A stretch of 64,000 nucleotides of DNA, taken from assembly GCF_042429765.1 (NCBI RefSeq), contig NZ_JBHLZU010000034.1:1-64000 (forward strand). Direction: 5' to 3'. Positions 1-6,890 of the stretch are shown here, one piece after another. The notes beneath the pieces are model-generated. The model saw only the letters and a list, made by a program, of their open reading frames with translations. It ran no database searches and had not been told where the DNA came from. The stretch comes from Allokutzneria oryzae. Its GTDB lineage: Bacteria > Actinomycetota > Actinomycetes > Mycobacteriales > Pseudonocardiaceae. Position 1 is the stretch's first letter, and the number at the start of each line of letters is the position of its first letter. Both the position numbers and the translations under genes were made by a program.

Positions 1-2
1 TC

Positions 3-500
3 ACCATCGACTACGCCGACCTCCGCGATGGCCTCTCCAGCGGCTGGGCGTCCTGGGGCGGACCCATGACGGCGAAGACGATCCGGCGGATGGCCTGCGA
101 CGCCAAGATCATCCCCGTGGTGCTCGACACCATGGGTATTCCCTTGGACGTGGGCCAGGCCCAGCGCACCGTCACCGGGCCCCTGCGCACCGCCCTCGCC
201 GTCCGCGACAAGGGGTGCGCGTTCCCCGGGTGCACGATGCCCGCCGCGTGGGCGGACGCCCACCACGTGATCCACTGGTCCGAAGGCGGCCCGACGGCCC
301 TGCACAACACGGTGTTGTTGTGCCGACATCACCACACGGTGATCCACGAGGGGGACTGGGAGATCGAGTTCGACCACGGGTTGCCGGTGTTCATCCCACC
401 TTCCTGGGTCGACCCGGCGCGACAACCCCGGCGCAATATCCGGACGGCGTGGCAGACGATGCTGCCGACCGGCGGTGGTCGGTACGAGAACCCTGGGTAG
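3..500 (+). CDS. DUF222/HNH endonuclease-domain protein, C-terminal part
   Basis: Only the last 165 residues are visible; the frame is open to the left edge, so the gene starts upstream. The segment holds a complete HNH nuclease motif: CAFPGC, then ADAHHVIHW, the GGPTALHN turn and CRHHH. This is the layout of the 13E12-repeat/DUF222 proteins that are abundant in actinobacteria. These are presumed metal-dependent nucleases, often linked to mobile DNA, but their cellular role is not settled. The family assignment is firm; the function is inference from the motif. Nothing nearby gives it a partner. Confidence 0.85.
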   Translation, partial: TIDYADLRDGLSSGWASWGGPMTAKTIRRMACDAKIIPVVLDTMGIPLDVGQAQRTVTGPLRTALAVRDKGCAFPGCTMPAAWADAHHVIHWSEGGPTALHNTVLLCRHHHTVIHEGDWEIEFDHGLPVFIPPSWVDPARQPRRNIRTAWQTMLPTGGGRYENPG

Positions 501-842
501 TGGGCTGGCGGGTCCCGGATCGTTCTGCCGCACGTGGGTGCCGTCGTCCTGGACGGGTGACCACGCCTGCTCACCGCTGGGTTCCTGGGTGGGTTGGCCT
601 GCCGGGGCTGAGTCCAAAGATCGGTTTGCTGTGAAAGCTAAGGGGTTGCTGGGAGGGCGGGAGGATGCTCAACGGGCTTCGGACTGTGGGCGCACGCAAC
701 GGTGGTTGACCTGGGAACCCTGCCCGAGCCGATGCTCAGCGCGCTGGAAGGACGGGGCGCAACCCAACGACACCCGCCTCGCAACACACTAAACGCAGCG
801 GAACTCGCGACAGGCCCCCACCTCGGAACCGAGCCACCGAAA
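501..842. other. Gene-free stretch after the HNH gene
   Basis: About 340 bp between the HNH stop and the end of the minus-strand dehydrogenase gene. Open frames exist on both strands but have low-complexity composition, no ribosome site and no recognisable domain. I see no repeat or terminator hairpin with a T-run. Confidence 0.5.
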
Positions 843-1817
843 CTACGCGCTTCCCGAGCCGCCTTCGATCGCCAGGTGCGAGCCGGTCAGGAACGGGAAG
901 TCGTCGGAGGCCAGCGCCAGGGCGAAGGTCGCGATCTCGTCCGCCGTTGCCATTCGGCGCAGGCCGCGCACGTTGGACTTCGCCCAGGTCGCCGCCATGG
1001 TGTCCCATACCGGGTCCGGCAGGTTCATCGCTCCTGCTACCCGGCGGACCAGTTCGGTGTTGGTGGTGCCCGGAACCAGGGTGTTGATGCGGATTCCCTG
1101 TGCCGCGTAGTCCAGCGAGGCGGACTGGACGAGACCGACGATGCCGCTCTTCGAGGCCGCGTACGCGCTCCTGGCCTCGCTGCTGGACTTCACGTTGCTG
1201 GAGGAGGTGATCACCACGGTGCCGCCGCCGCGCCGGAGCAGGTGCGGCACCTCGTACTTCAACGCCAGGAAGGAGCCTCGCAGGTTGGTGTTCACCACGT
1301 CGTCCCACTCGGCGGAGCTGTACTCGTGCAAGGGTTTCTGGATGGTGATGCCCGCGTTGTTGAAGCACACGTCCAGCCCGCCGTAGGTGGTGGCGACGTG
1401 GTCGACGAAGCGTCGCACGTCCTCCTCGACCCGGACGTCCGCTCGCACGTACATCGCTTCGCCGCCTGCCGCGCGGATCTGCTGCTCCACCTCGCGGCCC
1501 AGGTTCTCGCGGCGGCCGCAGAAGCCGACCTTGCCGCCCTCGGCGGCGAAGCGCAGCGCGGCGGCCCTGCCGATTCCGCTGGTGGCTCCGGTGATCACCA
1601 CGACCTTGCCCGCGAAGCGGCGGGCCGCTGACGGGGTGATCTCGGGGGTCGGGGCGCCGCCCCGCACCAGGGCCACTCCGGCCGCGAGCCCGGCGACCGC
1701 GCCCGCGCCCGCCGCGACACCGCCGGTGGTCAGCACACGGCGACGGGAGAAGCGCTTCTCGGGTGTCTCTTTCTCGTCCACGTGGTCAGACTCGCTGCCC
1801 TCCCCGTGGTTGGGCAT
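843..1817 (-). CDS. Short-chain dehydrogenase/reductase with Tat-type signal
   Basis: A 324-residue SDR-family NAD(P)(H)-dependent oxidoreductase. The Rossmann motif TGATSGIG is at about residues 76-83, NNAG at 153-156, the catalytic Ser near 206 and YxxxK at Tyr219-Lys223, so all core residues are present. Unusually for this cytosolic family, the N-terminus carries SRRRVL (about 24-29) followed by a small-residue hydrophobic stretch, which looks like a twin-arginine export signal or anchor. The folded, cofactor-bound enzyme may therefore act outside the membrane; the substrate is unknown. It is divergent from a LAL regulator 63 bp away, which may control it (inference). Confidence 0.85.
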   Translation of the reverse strand: MPNHGEGSESDHVDEKETPEKRFSRRRVLTTGGVAAGAGAVAGLAAGVALVRGGAPTPEITPSAARRFAGKVVVITGATSGIGRAAALRFAAEGGKVGFCGRRENLGREVEQQIRAAGGEAMYVRADVRVEEDVRRFVDHVATTYGGLDVCFNNAGITIQKPLHEYSSAEWDDVVNTNLRGSFLALKYEVPHLLRRGGGTVVITSSSNVKSSSEARSAYAASKSGIVGLVQSASLDYAAQGIRINTLVPGTTNTELVRRVAGAMNLPDPVWDTMAATWAKSNVRGLRRMATADEIATFALALASDDFPFLTGSHLAIEGGSGSA

Positions 1818-1867
1818 CTGTCAGATTGACCGGTCGCGCGGAACGACCCGTCGCGACGACGGATCAC

Positions 1868-1873
1868 TAGGGT
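1868..1873 (+). promoter_or_regulatory. -10 box (TAGGGT), leaderless start of LAL gene
   Basis: TAGGGT lies 7 nt before the GTG at 1881. A start at the earlier GTG (1872) would fall inside this box. The spacing fits a leaderless transcript starting at or next to the codon at 1881. No convincing -35 was seen. Confidence 0.45.
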
Positions 1874-1880
1874 GGACGGC

Positions 1881-4322
1881 GTGTTGTGCGGCCGGGAGCT
1901 TGAGCAGCGCCGGATCGGTCACCTCGTGGACGAGGCCCGCGCTGGACGTGGCGGAGCGCTGGTGCTGCGCGGTCCCGCCGGGGTGGGCAAGACCACGTTG
2001 CTCGGCGACGTGCCCGCGTCGCTGCGGGCGTGCGGGGTCGAAGCCGAGGTCGAGCTGGCGTTCAGCGGTCTGCACCAGCTGCTCGGGCCGGTGCTCGGGC
2101 GGCTCGGTGATCTGCCGGACGTCCAGGCGGACGCCCTGCGCCGCGCTCTGGGGCTCGCGGCGGGCGAGACGACCGACCTGCTGGTGTGCGCGGCGGTCTG
2201 CGCGCTGTTGCGGGCGGCGGAACCCCTGGTCGTGGTCGTCGACGACGCGCAGAACGTGGACCGCGCGTCGGTGCGGGCGTTGTTGTTCGCCTCGCGCCGC
2301 CTCCACGACAGCCGGGTCGCGATGTTCTTCGGTGTGCGTGACCCGGACGTGCGCGGACTGGACACGGCCGGTCTGCCGGAGCTGACCGTGTCCGGACTGG
2401 ACGAGACCGCCGCCGCGAAGCTGCTCCCCGGGCTCGCGCCCGCCACGCTCGCGGTCCTGGTGCGGGCCACCGGCGGCAATCCACTCGCACTGCGCGAGCT
2501 GGAGCCCGATCACGCCTTGCTGAACGCTCTTGTCACCGGCACGGTCCCGGTCGGGGAAGCGCTGCGCGCGGCCTTTGTCGGCCGGATCTCGGCGTTGCCC
2601 GAGGCCAGCCAGGACGCGTTGCTCGTCGCGGCGGCGGAAAGCGGTGGGCGGCTGGAGACGGTGCTGGCGGCCTGCGCGGAGCTGGGGCTGCCAGCCGAAG
2701 CCACCGATGCGCTCGGCCGGTTCTCCCATCCACTCGCGCGCTCGTCCATCTACAGCGCCGCGAGCAGGGAACGTCGGCAACGAGCACACGGTGCACTGTC
2801 CAAAGTGGAGACTGGTGCCGCCGCGCGGTGGCATCGGGCGCTCGCGGCCGGGACGGCGGACGAAACCCTTGCGGCGGAGCTGGAAGCCGACGCCGCTGAC
2901 GCGGGCTCGCGCGGTGGTGTCGGCGCCGCGGTGTCCGTGCTGGCCGAGGCGGCGCGGCTCAGCGGTACTGCCGAGGCGCGGAGCCGCAGGCTGGCCGCGG
3001 CGGCGCACGCGGCGTGGAAGTCGGGTCACACCGACCTCGCCAGGTCATTCGTCGCGCGCACCACTCCCGACGAGGTCACCGATCGCACGCTGGCGCGTCT
3101 ACGCGGGTTGATCGAGCTGTACAGCGGCGACCAGGTCACCGCGTTCGAACAGCTCTCCCGCGCGTCGAAGTCGTTGTGGGACAAGGCGCCCGAGCAAGCG
3201 GCCGACCTGGCTTTCATGGCAGCCGACGCGGCCGTGCACGCGGGGCTGCTCGACGAGGCCGTCGCCCTCGCGGGCACGGTGGTCGATCTTGGGCCCGATC
3301 CGGGTTACCAGGACTTCGGGCGTTGGCTCGCCGGGTGGGGCCACGACGTGCCCGAGCCGTGGCAGGTCTTCGACTCCGCCCCGGCGGCGGTTCGGGGCTC
3401 CGGCGCGCACCGGTGGTTGGTGCCCATGGCGATCAGCGTGCGTGGTCCGCACCTCCGGCAGGCGCGGGAGTTCGGGCTCGCCGCCGTCGCCGACCTGCGT
3501 GAGCGGGGCATGCTGGCGATCCACGCCGTTCCGCTGTACTGGCTGGCAGAGACGGAGTACCGGCTCGGACTGTGGGATGAGGGCATCGCGCACGCCGAAG
3601 AGAGCCTGCGCGCGGCGCGGGACGCCGGGCAGCGCCCGGGAGAGGCGAACGCGCACGCGGTGCTGGCGCTGTTCGCGGCCGGACGCGGCGCCGCCGCGGT
3701 GTGCCGCGGCCACGCGGCGAACGCGGTGGAGATCGCGACCGCGGTGCGGGACCGGCTCGCGGCGGCGCGGGCGACATGGGCGCTGGCGTTGCTGGACGAG
3801 GGGCTCGGTGATCAGGAGGCGGCGGACGAACGGGTGGCCTCGCTGTCCACCCCCGGCCTTCCCCAGGCGCATGAGCTCGTTTCGCGCCAAGCGGCTCAGG
3901 ACAACGTGGAACACCCCTTCGAACGGGCGCGCGTCGCTTTGCGGCGTGGTCAGGAACTGCGCAGGAACAAGCAGGTGAGCGAGGCGCGGGTTTTGTTGCG
4001 GTTGGCCGTCGAGCTTTTCGACGGACTCGGCGCCGCGCCGTGGTCCGAGCGCGCCAGAATGGAGCTCCGCGCGTGCGGAGCCGTTTCCGGTCCCGCCGAG
4101 AACGGTGCGCTGACGCCGCAGGAATGGGAGGTCGCGCGCTTGGCGGCCGCCGGGCTGAGCAACCGGGAGATCGGCGCGCGACTGTTCCTCAGCCACCGCA
4201 CGGTCGGCTACCACCTGTACAAGATCTTTCCGAAGCTCGGCGTCGCCCGGCGGTCCCAGCTGCGCTCCGTACCTGTCCTCCGTTCCGGGGACAACGTCGA
4301 GAAAACTGAAGCAACTGATTAA
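1881..4322 (+). CDS. LuxR-family LAL-type transcriptional regulator
   Basis: An 813-residue large ATP-binding LuxR regulator. The N-terminus has a Walker A motif, GPAGVGKTT (about 31-39), and a Walker B-like VVVVDDAQ. A long Ala/Leu-rich helical middle region resembles MalT/TPR repeats. The C-terminus is a LuxR helix-turn-helix (LTPQEWEVARLAAAGLSNRE, then HRTVGYHLYKI). Such proteins couple ATP binding to activation of nearby operons, often secondary-metabolism or catabolic genes. The start at GTG 1881 is chosen from the -10 position and the family-like beginning LCGREXEQ. It lies directly upstream of the RiPP-like operon and divergent from the Tat-SDR; either could be its target (inference). 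Confidence 0.93.
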   Translation: MLCGRELEQRRIGHLVDEARAGRGGALVLRGPAGVGKTTLLGDVPASLRACGVEAEVELAFSGLHQLLGPVLGRLGDLPDVQADALRRALGLAAGETTDLLVCAAVCALLRAAEPLVVVVDDAQNVDRASVRALLFASRRLHDSRVAMFFGVRDPDVRGLDTAGLPELTVSGLDETAAAKLLPGLAPATLAVLVRATGGNPLALRELEPDHALLNALVTGTVPVGEALRAAFVGRISALPEASQDALLVAAAESGGRLETVLAACAELGLPAEATDALGRFSHPLARSSIYSAASRERRQRAHGALSKVETGAAARWHRALAAGTADETLAAELEADAADAGSRGGVGAAVSVLAEAARLSGTAEARSRRLAAAAHAAWKSGHTDLARSFVARTTPDEVTDRTLARLRGLIELYSGDQVTAFEQLSRASKSLWDKAPEQAADLAFMAADAAVHAGLLDEAVALAGTVVDLGPDPGYQDFGRWLAGWGHDVPEPWQVFDSAPAAVRGSGAHRWLVPMAISVRGPHLRQAREFGLAAVADLRERGMLAIHAVPLYWLAETEYRLGLWDEGIAHAEESLRAARDAGQRPGEANAHAVLALFAAGRGAAAVCRGHAANAVEIATAVRDRLAAARATWALALLDEGLGDQEAADERVASLSTPGLPQAHELVSRQAAQDNVEHPFERARVALRRGQELRRNKQVSEARVLLRLAVELFDGLGAAPWSERARMELRACGAVSGPAENGALTPQEWEVARLAAAGLSNREIGARLFLSHRTVGYHLYKIFPKLGVARRSQLRSVPVLRSGDNVEKTEATD

Positions 4323-4347
4323 AGCAGAAAGGGCCCCCTTCCGCTTT
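4321..4347 (+). terminator. Hairpin at the LAL stop codon
   Basis: AAAGC pairs with GCTTT, and an inner AAGGG pairs with CCCTT, beginning in the TAA stop. There is no T-run, so it is a weak terminator or transcript-end hairpin. It separates the LAL gene from the promoter of the next operon. Confidence 0.4.
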
Positions 4348-4366
4348 GCGCATCTGAGAAGTTTCG

Positions 4367-4396
4367 TTGACCTGCTCTTTGTTGTCTGGGTAATGT
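4367..4396 (+). promoter_or_regulatory. Predicted sigma-70-like promoter of the RiPP-like operon
   Basis: TTGACC (4367-4372), an 18-nt spacer and TAATGT (4391-4396), in a locally AT-rich patch. The predicted +1 is near 4403, giving a leader of about 70 nt before the peptide gene. Confidence 0.6.
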
Positions 4397-4403
4397 TCGT
4401 ATT

Positions 4404-4440
4404 GCCGGGAAATGAAATCTCTGCTGTTGCATTTCCTGGC
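4404..4440 (+). promoter_or_regulatory. 5' UTR stem-loop of the RiPP-like operon
   Basis: GCCGGGAAATG (4404-4414) pairs with CATTTCCTGGC (4430-4440): ten Watson-Crick pairs plus one G-U, with a 15-nt loop. It begins at the predicted transcript start. It could stabilise the 5' end of the mRNA or be an operator dyad. Confidence 0.5.
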
Positions 4441-4474
4441 ACTTTTCATGTGTTTCCCGAACAAGGAGAAAACA

Positions 4475-4585
4475 ATGTCGGCGAACGCCAACCCGGTGGT
4501 GAACGACGCTGCGGCCGAGGCCGAGCGGCCCGTTGTCGAGCGGCTGACCCGCCGCCTGGACCACATGGTCCCCGAGTACCGCTGA
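4475..4585 (+). CDS. Putative RiPP precursor peptide (36 residues)
   Basis: A short ORF with a strong ribosome site (AAGGAG at 4463-4468, 6 nt before ATG). It begins MSANANPVVNDAAAEAE, an acidic, Ala/Asn-rich leader-like part, and ends VVERLTRRLDHMVPEYR. It has its own promoter and leader, and a hairpin covers its stop codon, as is common where a precursor must outnumber its enzymes. Next come a 2OG-Fe(II) oxygenase, a repeat protein, a HExxH peptide-hydroxylase-like protein and an exporter. Its segment RLDHMVPE (27-34) recurs in variant form in the repeat protein. Likely modification sites are Asp29, His30, Met31, Glu34 and Tyr35, but no modification can be read from sequence. It resembles no precursor I know. 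Confidence 0.7.
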   Translation: MSANANPVVNDAAAEAERPVVERLTRRLDHMVPEYR

Positions 4586-4600
4586 TCCCGTCCCGGGATC
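4584..4600 (+). terminator. Hairpin over the peptide stop codon
   Basis: GATCCCG (4584-4590), a 3-nt loop and CGGGATC (4594-4600): a perfect 7-bp stem starting inside the TGA. There is no T-run. It probably attenuates read-through or protects the 3' end of a precursor-only mRNA. Confidence 0.5.
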
Positions 4601-4656
4601 GGGTGGGCGTCGGCGCGAGCCGGCGTCCACCGCCCGGTAGCGCACTGGAGCCCGAG

Positions 4657-5394
4657 TTGACCAAGCCACTCGAACCACCGACACCGGAATGGCACGAGCG
4701 CTGGACCTCCTGGTTCGAGCGGTCCTGTCCGGTCGAGGACCTGCCAGCGCCGGGCGGGGAGGTCTTCCGCCACGCCACCCGCGCGGCCCGGACGTTCGCG
4801 GCGCTGGCGCTGACCCCGCCGGTGTACGACACCAGCGGCGCCCACGTGCCCGCCGACCTCGTCGAGGCACTGGCCGTCGAGGCCGATGCCCTGCTCGCGA
4901 CCGAGCGGCAGCGCCGGGGCCTCGGCCGGAAGTGGAACTGCGGGCCCGGCCCTGTCGCCGAGCGGATGCTGGACCGGGTGGACCTGCCCGCCGTGGTGCA
5001 CGCACTCACCGGGGTCCACGTCGCGCCACCGCACGGCGGCACCTACCTGGGTTATCTCGACGAGGGGGACTCGCTGTCGCTGCACCTCGACAAGCAGGGC
5101 TTCGGCGAGATCACCGCGATCCTGTGCCTGCGGCACCGGCCCGCCACGAGCCCCTCGGCAGGGGAGAGCACGGCCGCCAGCGGAACCGTCGTGATCGACA
5201 GCTCCGGATACCGGCACTTCCCGGCCCAGGCAGGGGCGCTCCTGGTCTTCGACGGCGCGTTCACCCCGCACGGCCGCACCCCGACCACCGGCGAGGAGCA
5301 GGTCCTGCTGCTCACGCTGGGCTTCCGCGCACTCGGCGTCGAGCTGTCCGGCCGCCGCAGGCCGCTGCCCGCGCCGGAGCTCCTCCTCCGCTGA
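4657..5394 (+). CDS. 2-oxoglutarate/Fe(II)-dependent oxygenase-like protein
   Basis: About 245 residues. The jelly-roll iron triad is visible: HLD (His143, Asp145) in SLSLHLDKQGFGEITAIL, and a distal His205 in FDGAFTPHGRTP. Arg207 or Arg224 could bind 2-oxoglutarate. TTG 4657 is chosen because GGAG (4647-4650) sits 6 nt upstream; GTG 4603 would add 18 residues without a good ribosome site. It lies 71 nt after the putative precursor and is co-directional with the rest of the operon, so the peptide is the likeliest substrate (inference). The reaction would be hydroxylation, desaturation or cyclisation, with oxygen and 2-oxoglutarate as co-substrates. Family membership rests on motif spacing, not an alignment. 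Confidence 0.75.
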   Translation: MTKPLEPPTPEWHERWTSWFERSCPVEDLPAPGGEVFRHATRAARTFAALALTPPVYDTSGAHVPADLVEALAVEADALLATERQRRGLGRKWNCGPGPVAERMLDRVDLPAVVHALTGVHVAPPHGGTYLGYLDEGDSLSLHLDKQGFGEITAILCLRHRPATSPSAGESTAASGTVVIDSSGYRHFPAQAGALLVFDGAFTPHGRTPTTGEEQVLLLTLGFRALGVELSGRRRPLPAPELLLR

Positions 5395-5424
5395 CCCGCC
5401 CGCACATCCCACGGAGCCAGACCG

Positions 5425-5895
5425 ATGCCGATCACACCCGTCCACATCGACGTGGTCTTCGACCCGCTCATGCCCGGTGACGACACCCAGCGCACGCAGC
5501 CGTTCACCGACGAGGAGTACCGCCCGCGCTTCGACGACGACTTCGAGGACGTCGCGCAGGAGCTCGTCGACCTGTCCGTGCGGCTGCTGCGGCTGCTGCC
5601 GGACCCCTCGCTGAGCCCGGACGAGCGGCTCGAACGGCTCGCCAGGGTGGTGCCCGGCTCGCAGCTGGTCACCGCGCACCGCCGCACCGCCCGCAGCAAG
5701 CTCTACCAGCTGCGCCAGCGGCTGGAGCAGCTCGTGCCGGACCCGGGGCTGGACAGCAGGGCCAGGCTCGAACGGCTGGTCGCCCGGCTGGAGGAGCTGG
5801 TCCCCGGCGAGGGCCTGCGCCCCATCCAGCGGCTGGAGCGCCTCGGCGACTACCGCTCGACCGACGTGGGCGTCTCGCCGAGGAGGTGGGTGTGA
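5425..5895 (+). CDS. Repeat protein sharing the precursor's C-terminal motif
   Basis: A 156-residue acidic, Leu/Arg-rich protein of no family I recognise. It repeats one unit five times: RLLRLLPD (53-60), RLARVVPG (71-78), RLEQLVPD (99-106), RLEELVPG (121-128) and a degenerate RLERLGDY (136-143). The consensus RLxx[LV][VL]P[DEG] matches RLDHMVPE of the 36-residue peptide; ERLVARLEELVP aligns with ERLTRRLDHMVP. An acidic-Tyr-Arg motif also recurs (EEYR 30-33, DYR 142-144; PEYR ends the peptide). It could be a multi-core precursor, or a scaffold that mimics the peptide for enzyme docking. ATG 5425 has GGAG 8 nt upstream; the stop overlaps the next start by 4 nt. Confidence 0.75.
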   Translation: MPITPVHIDVVFDPLMPGDDTQRTQPFTDEEYRPRFDDDFEDVAQELVDLSVRLLRLLPDPSLSPDERLERLARVVPGSQLVTAHRRTARSKLYQLRQRLEQLVPDPGLDSRARLERLVARLEELVPGEGLRPIQRLERLGDYRSTDVGVSPRRWV

Positions 5896-6890
5896 CCGGC
5901 ACCGAGCTGATCGTCGACACGGCGCGGCCCAGCCTGTTGACCACCGGGCCGAGCCTGCCGACCCGTGAGCTGGTCGCGGAGTCGCTCGGCCTGCGCGTCG
6001 GCCACGCCGAGGGAACGCTTCCCTTGTCGCTCAACGAGGTCCTGCTCGGCAGGCCCGAGGGTTCGACGGCGAAGGCCGGTCGAGTCCGCCCGTTCCTGGC
6101 CGGGGGCGCGCGGTTCTGGTGGCTGGGTCCCGCTGAGACCGGCTCGACCGCGCTGGACGCCGCTGTCGGTCTCGACGGCCACCGCGTCGGCTGGCCGTCG
6201 CGGGCGGTCGAGGCGGGCGTCGTCCATGCGCTGGAGCTGATCGCCGCCCGCCCGTGGGCGATGGCGCTGGTCACCACGTACGTCACCACGTTCGCGCTGG
6301 CGACGAGGCCGGACGGCGAGAAGGGGCAGATCACGTCCTGCTCGTTGCCGGACTTCCCGCTGTGCGTGTTCTTGTCCCCGCGCGCCTTCGTGCACATCCC
6401 ACCGCTGAGCGTCAGCAGGACCGAGTCCGCGCGGCTGGCCGCCGAGAACATCTACCACGAGGCCGTGCACCAGTCGGTGAACCACAGCCTGCTCACCCGC
6501 GACCTGCTCGCCCCGTCCTACAGCTCGGCCACCAGCCCGAAGATCCCGATCTACTGGCGGTCGGGAGCCGGCAACGCCGCCCGCAACCGGGAATGGGAGC
6601 TGGACCGCGTGCTGCACGCGGCCGCCGTGTACTGCCACCTGCTGCGCTGGCGCCACGCCGAGCTCACCGACCCCACCTCCGGCGTTGAGCACCGCTCGTT
6701 CGTCGCGCGGGCCGCCGCCGAGTCGATCGGCGCGCTGACCACGCTGTGCGACGCCCTTGTCGAGCACATCGGCCACTTCACGCCGGAAGGCGCGTTGACG
6801 GTCGGCCGGATCGTCGAGGCGAGCAACAACCGCGGCGCGTTGCTGCGGCTCACGCTCGACTCCCTCGAAACCGGACTGCTGGAGGTCTAG
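5892..6890 (+). CDS. HExxH-motif putative peptide beta-hydroxylase
   Basis: A 332-residue protein with HEAVH at about 189-193 (AENIYHEAVHQSVNHSLL), followed by a helical C-terminus with further His residues (DRVLHAAAVYCHLLRW). This matches the HEXXH-motif family found beside RiPP precursors (TIGR04267-like), now described as 2-oxoglutarate-dependent HExxH-type peptide beta-hydroxylases. Those proteins are often fused to or paired with radical SAM enzymes; none is present here. GTG 5892 is chosen: AGGAGG is 5 nt upstream and GTGA overlaps the stop of the repeat protein, so translation is coupled. The predicted role is metal-dependent hydroxylation of the peptide or of the repeat protein. Confidence 0.8.
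   Translation: MTGTELIVDTARPSLLTTGPSLPTRELVAESLGLRVGHAEGTLPLSLNEVLLGRPEGSTAKAGRVRPFLAGGARFWWLGPAETGSTALDAAVGLDGHRVGWPSRAVEAGVVHALELIAARPWAMALVTTYVTTFALATRPDGEKGQITSCSLPDFPLCVFLSPRAFVHIPPLSVSRTESARLAAENIYHEAVHQSVNHSLLTRDLLAPSYSSATSPKIPIYWRSGAGNAARNREWELDRVLHAAAVYCHLLRWRHAELTDPTSGVEHRSFVARAAAESIGALTTLCDALVEHIGHFTPEGALTVGRIVEASNNRGALLRLTLDSLETGLLEV

Noticed and set aside
1387..2385. Long frames opposite the SDR and LAL genes
   Set aside because: Shadow frames of real genes, Arg/Ser-rich, no motifs.
4393..4656. Extending the oxygenase frame upstream through the peptide gene to 4393
   Set aside because: The extra residues are low-complexity, overlap the strong promoter and the peptide's ribosome site, and no Shine-Dalgarno precedes 4393.
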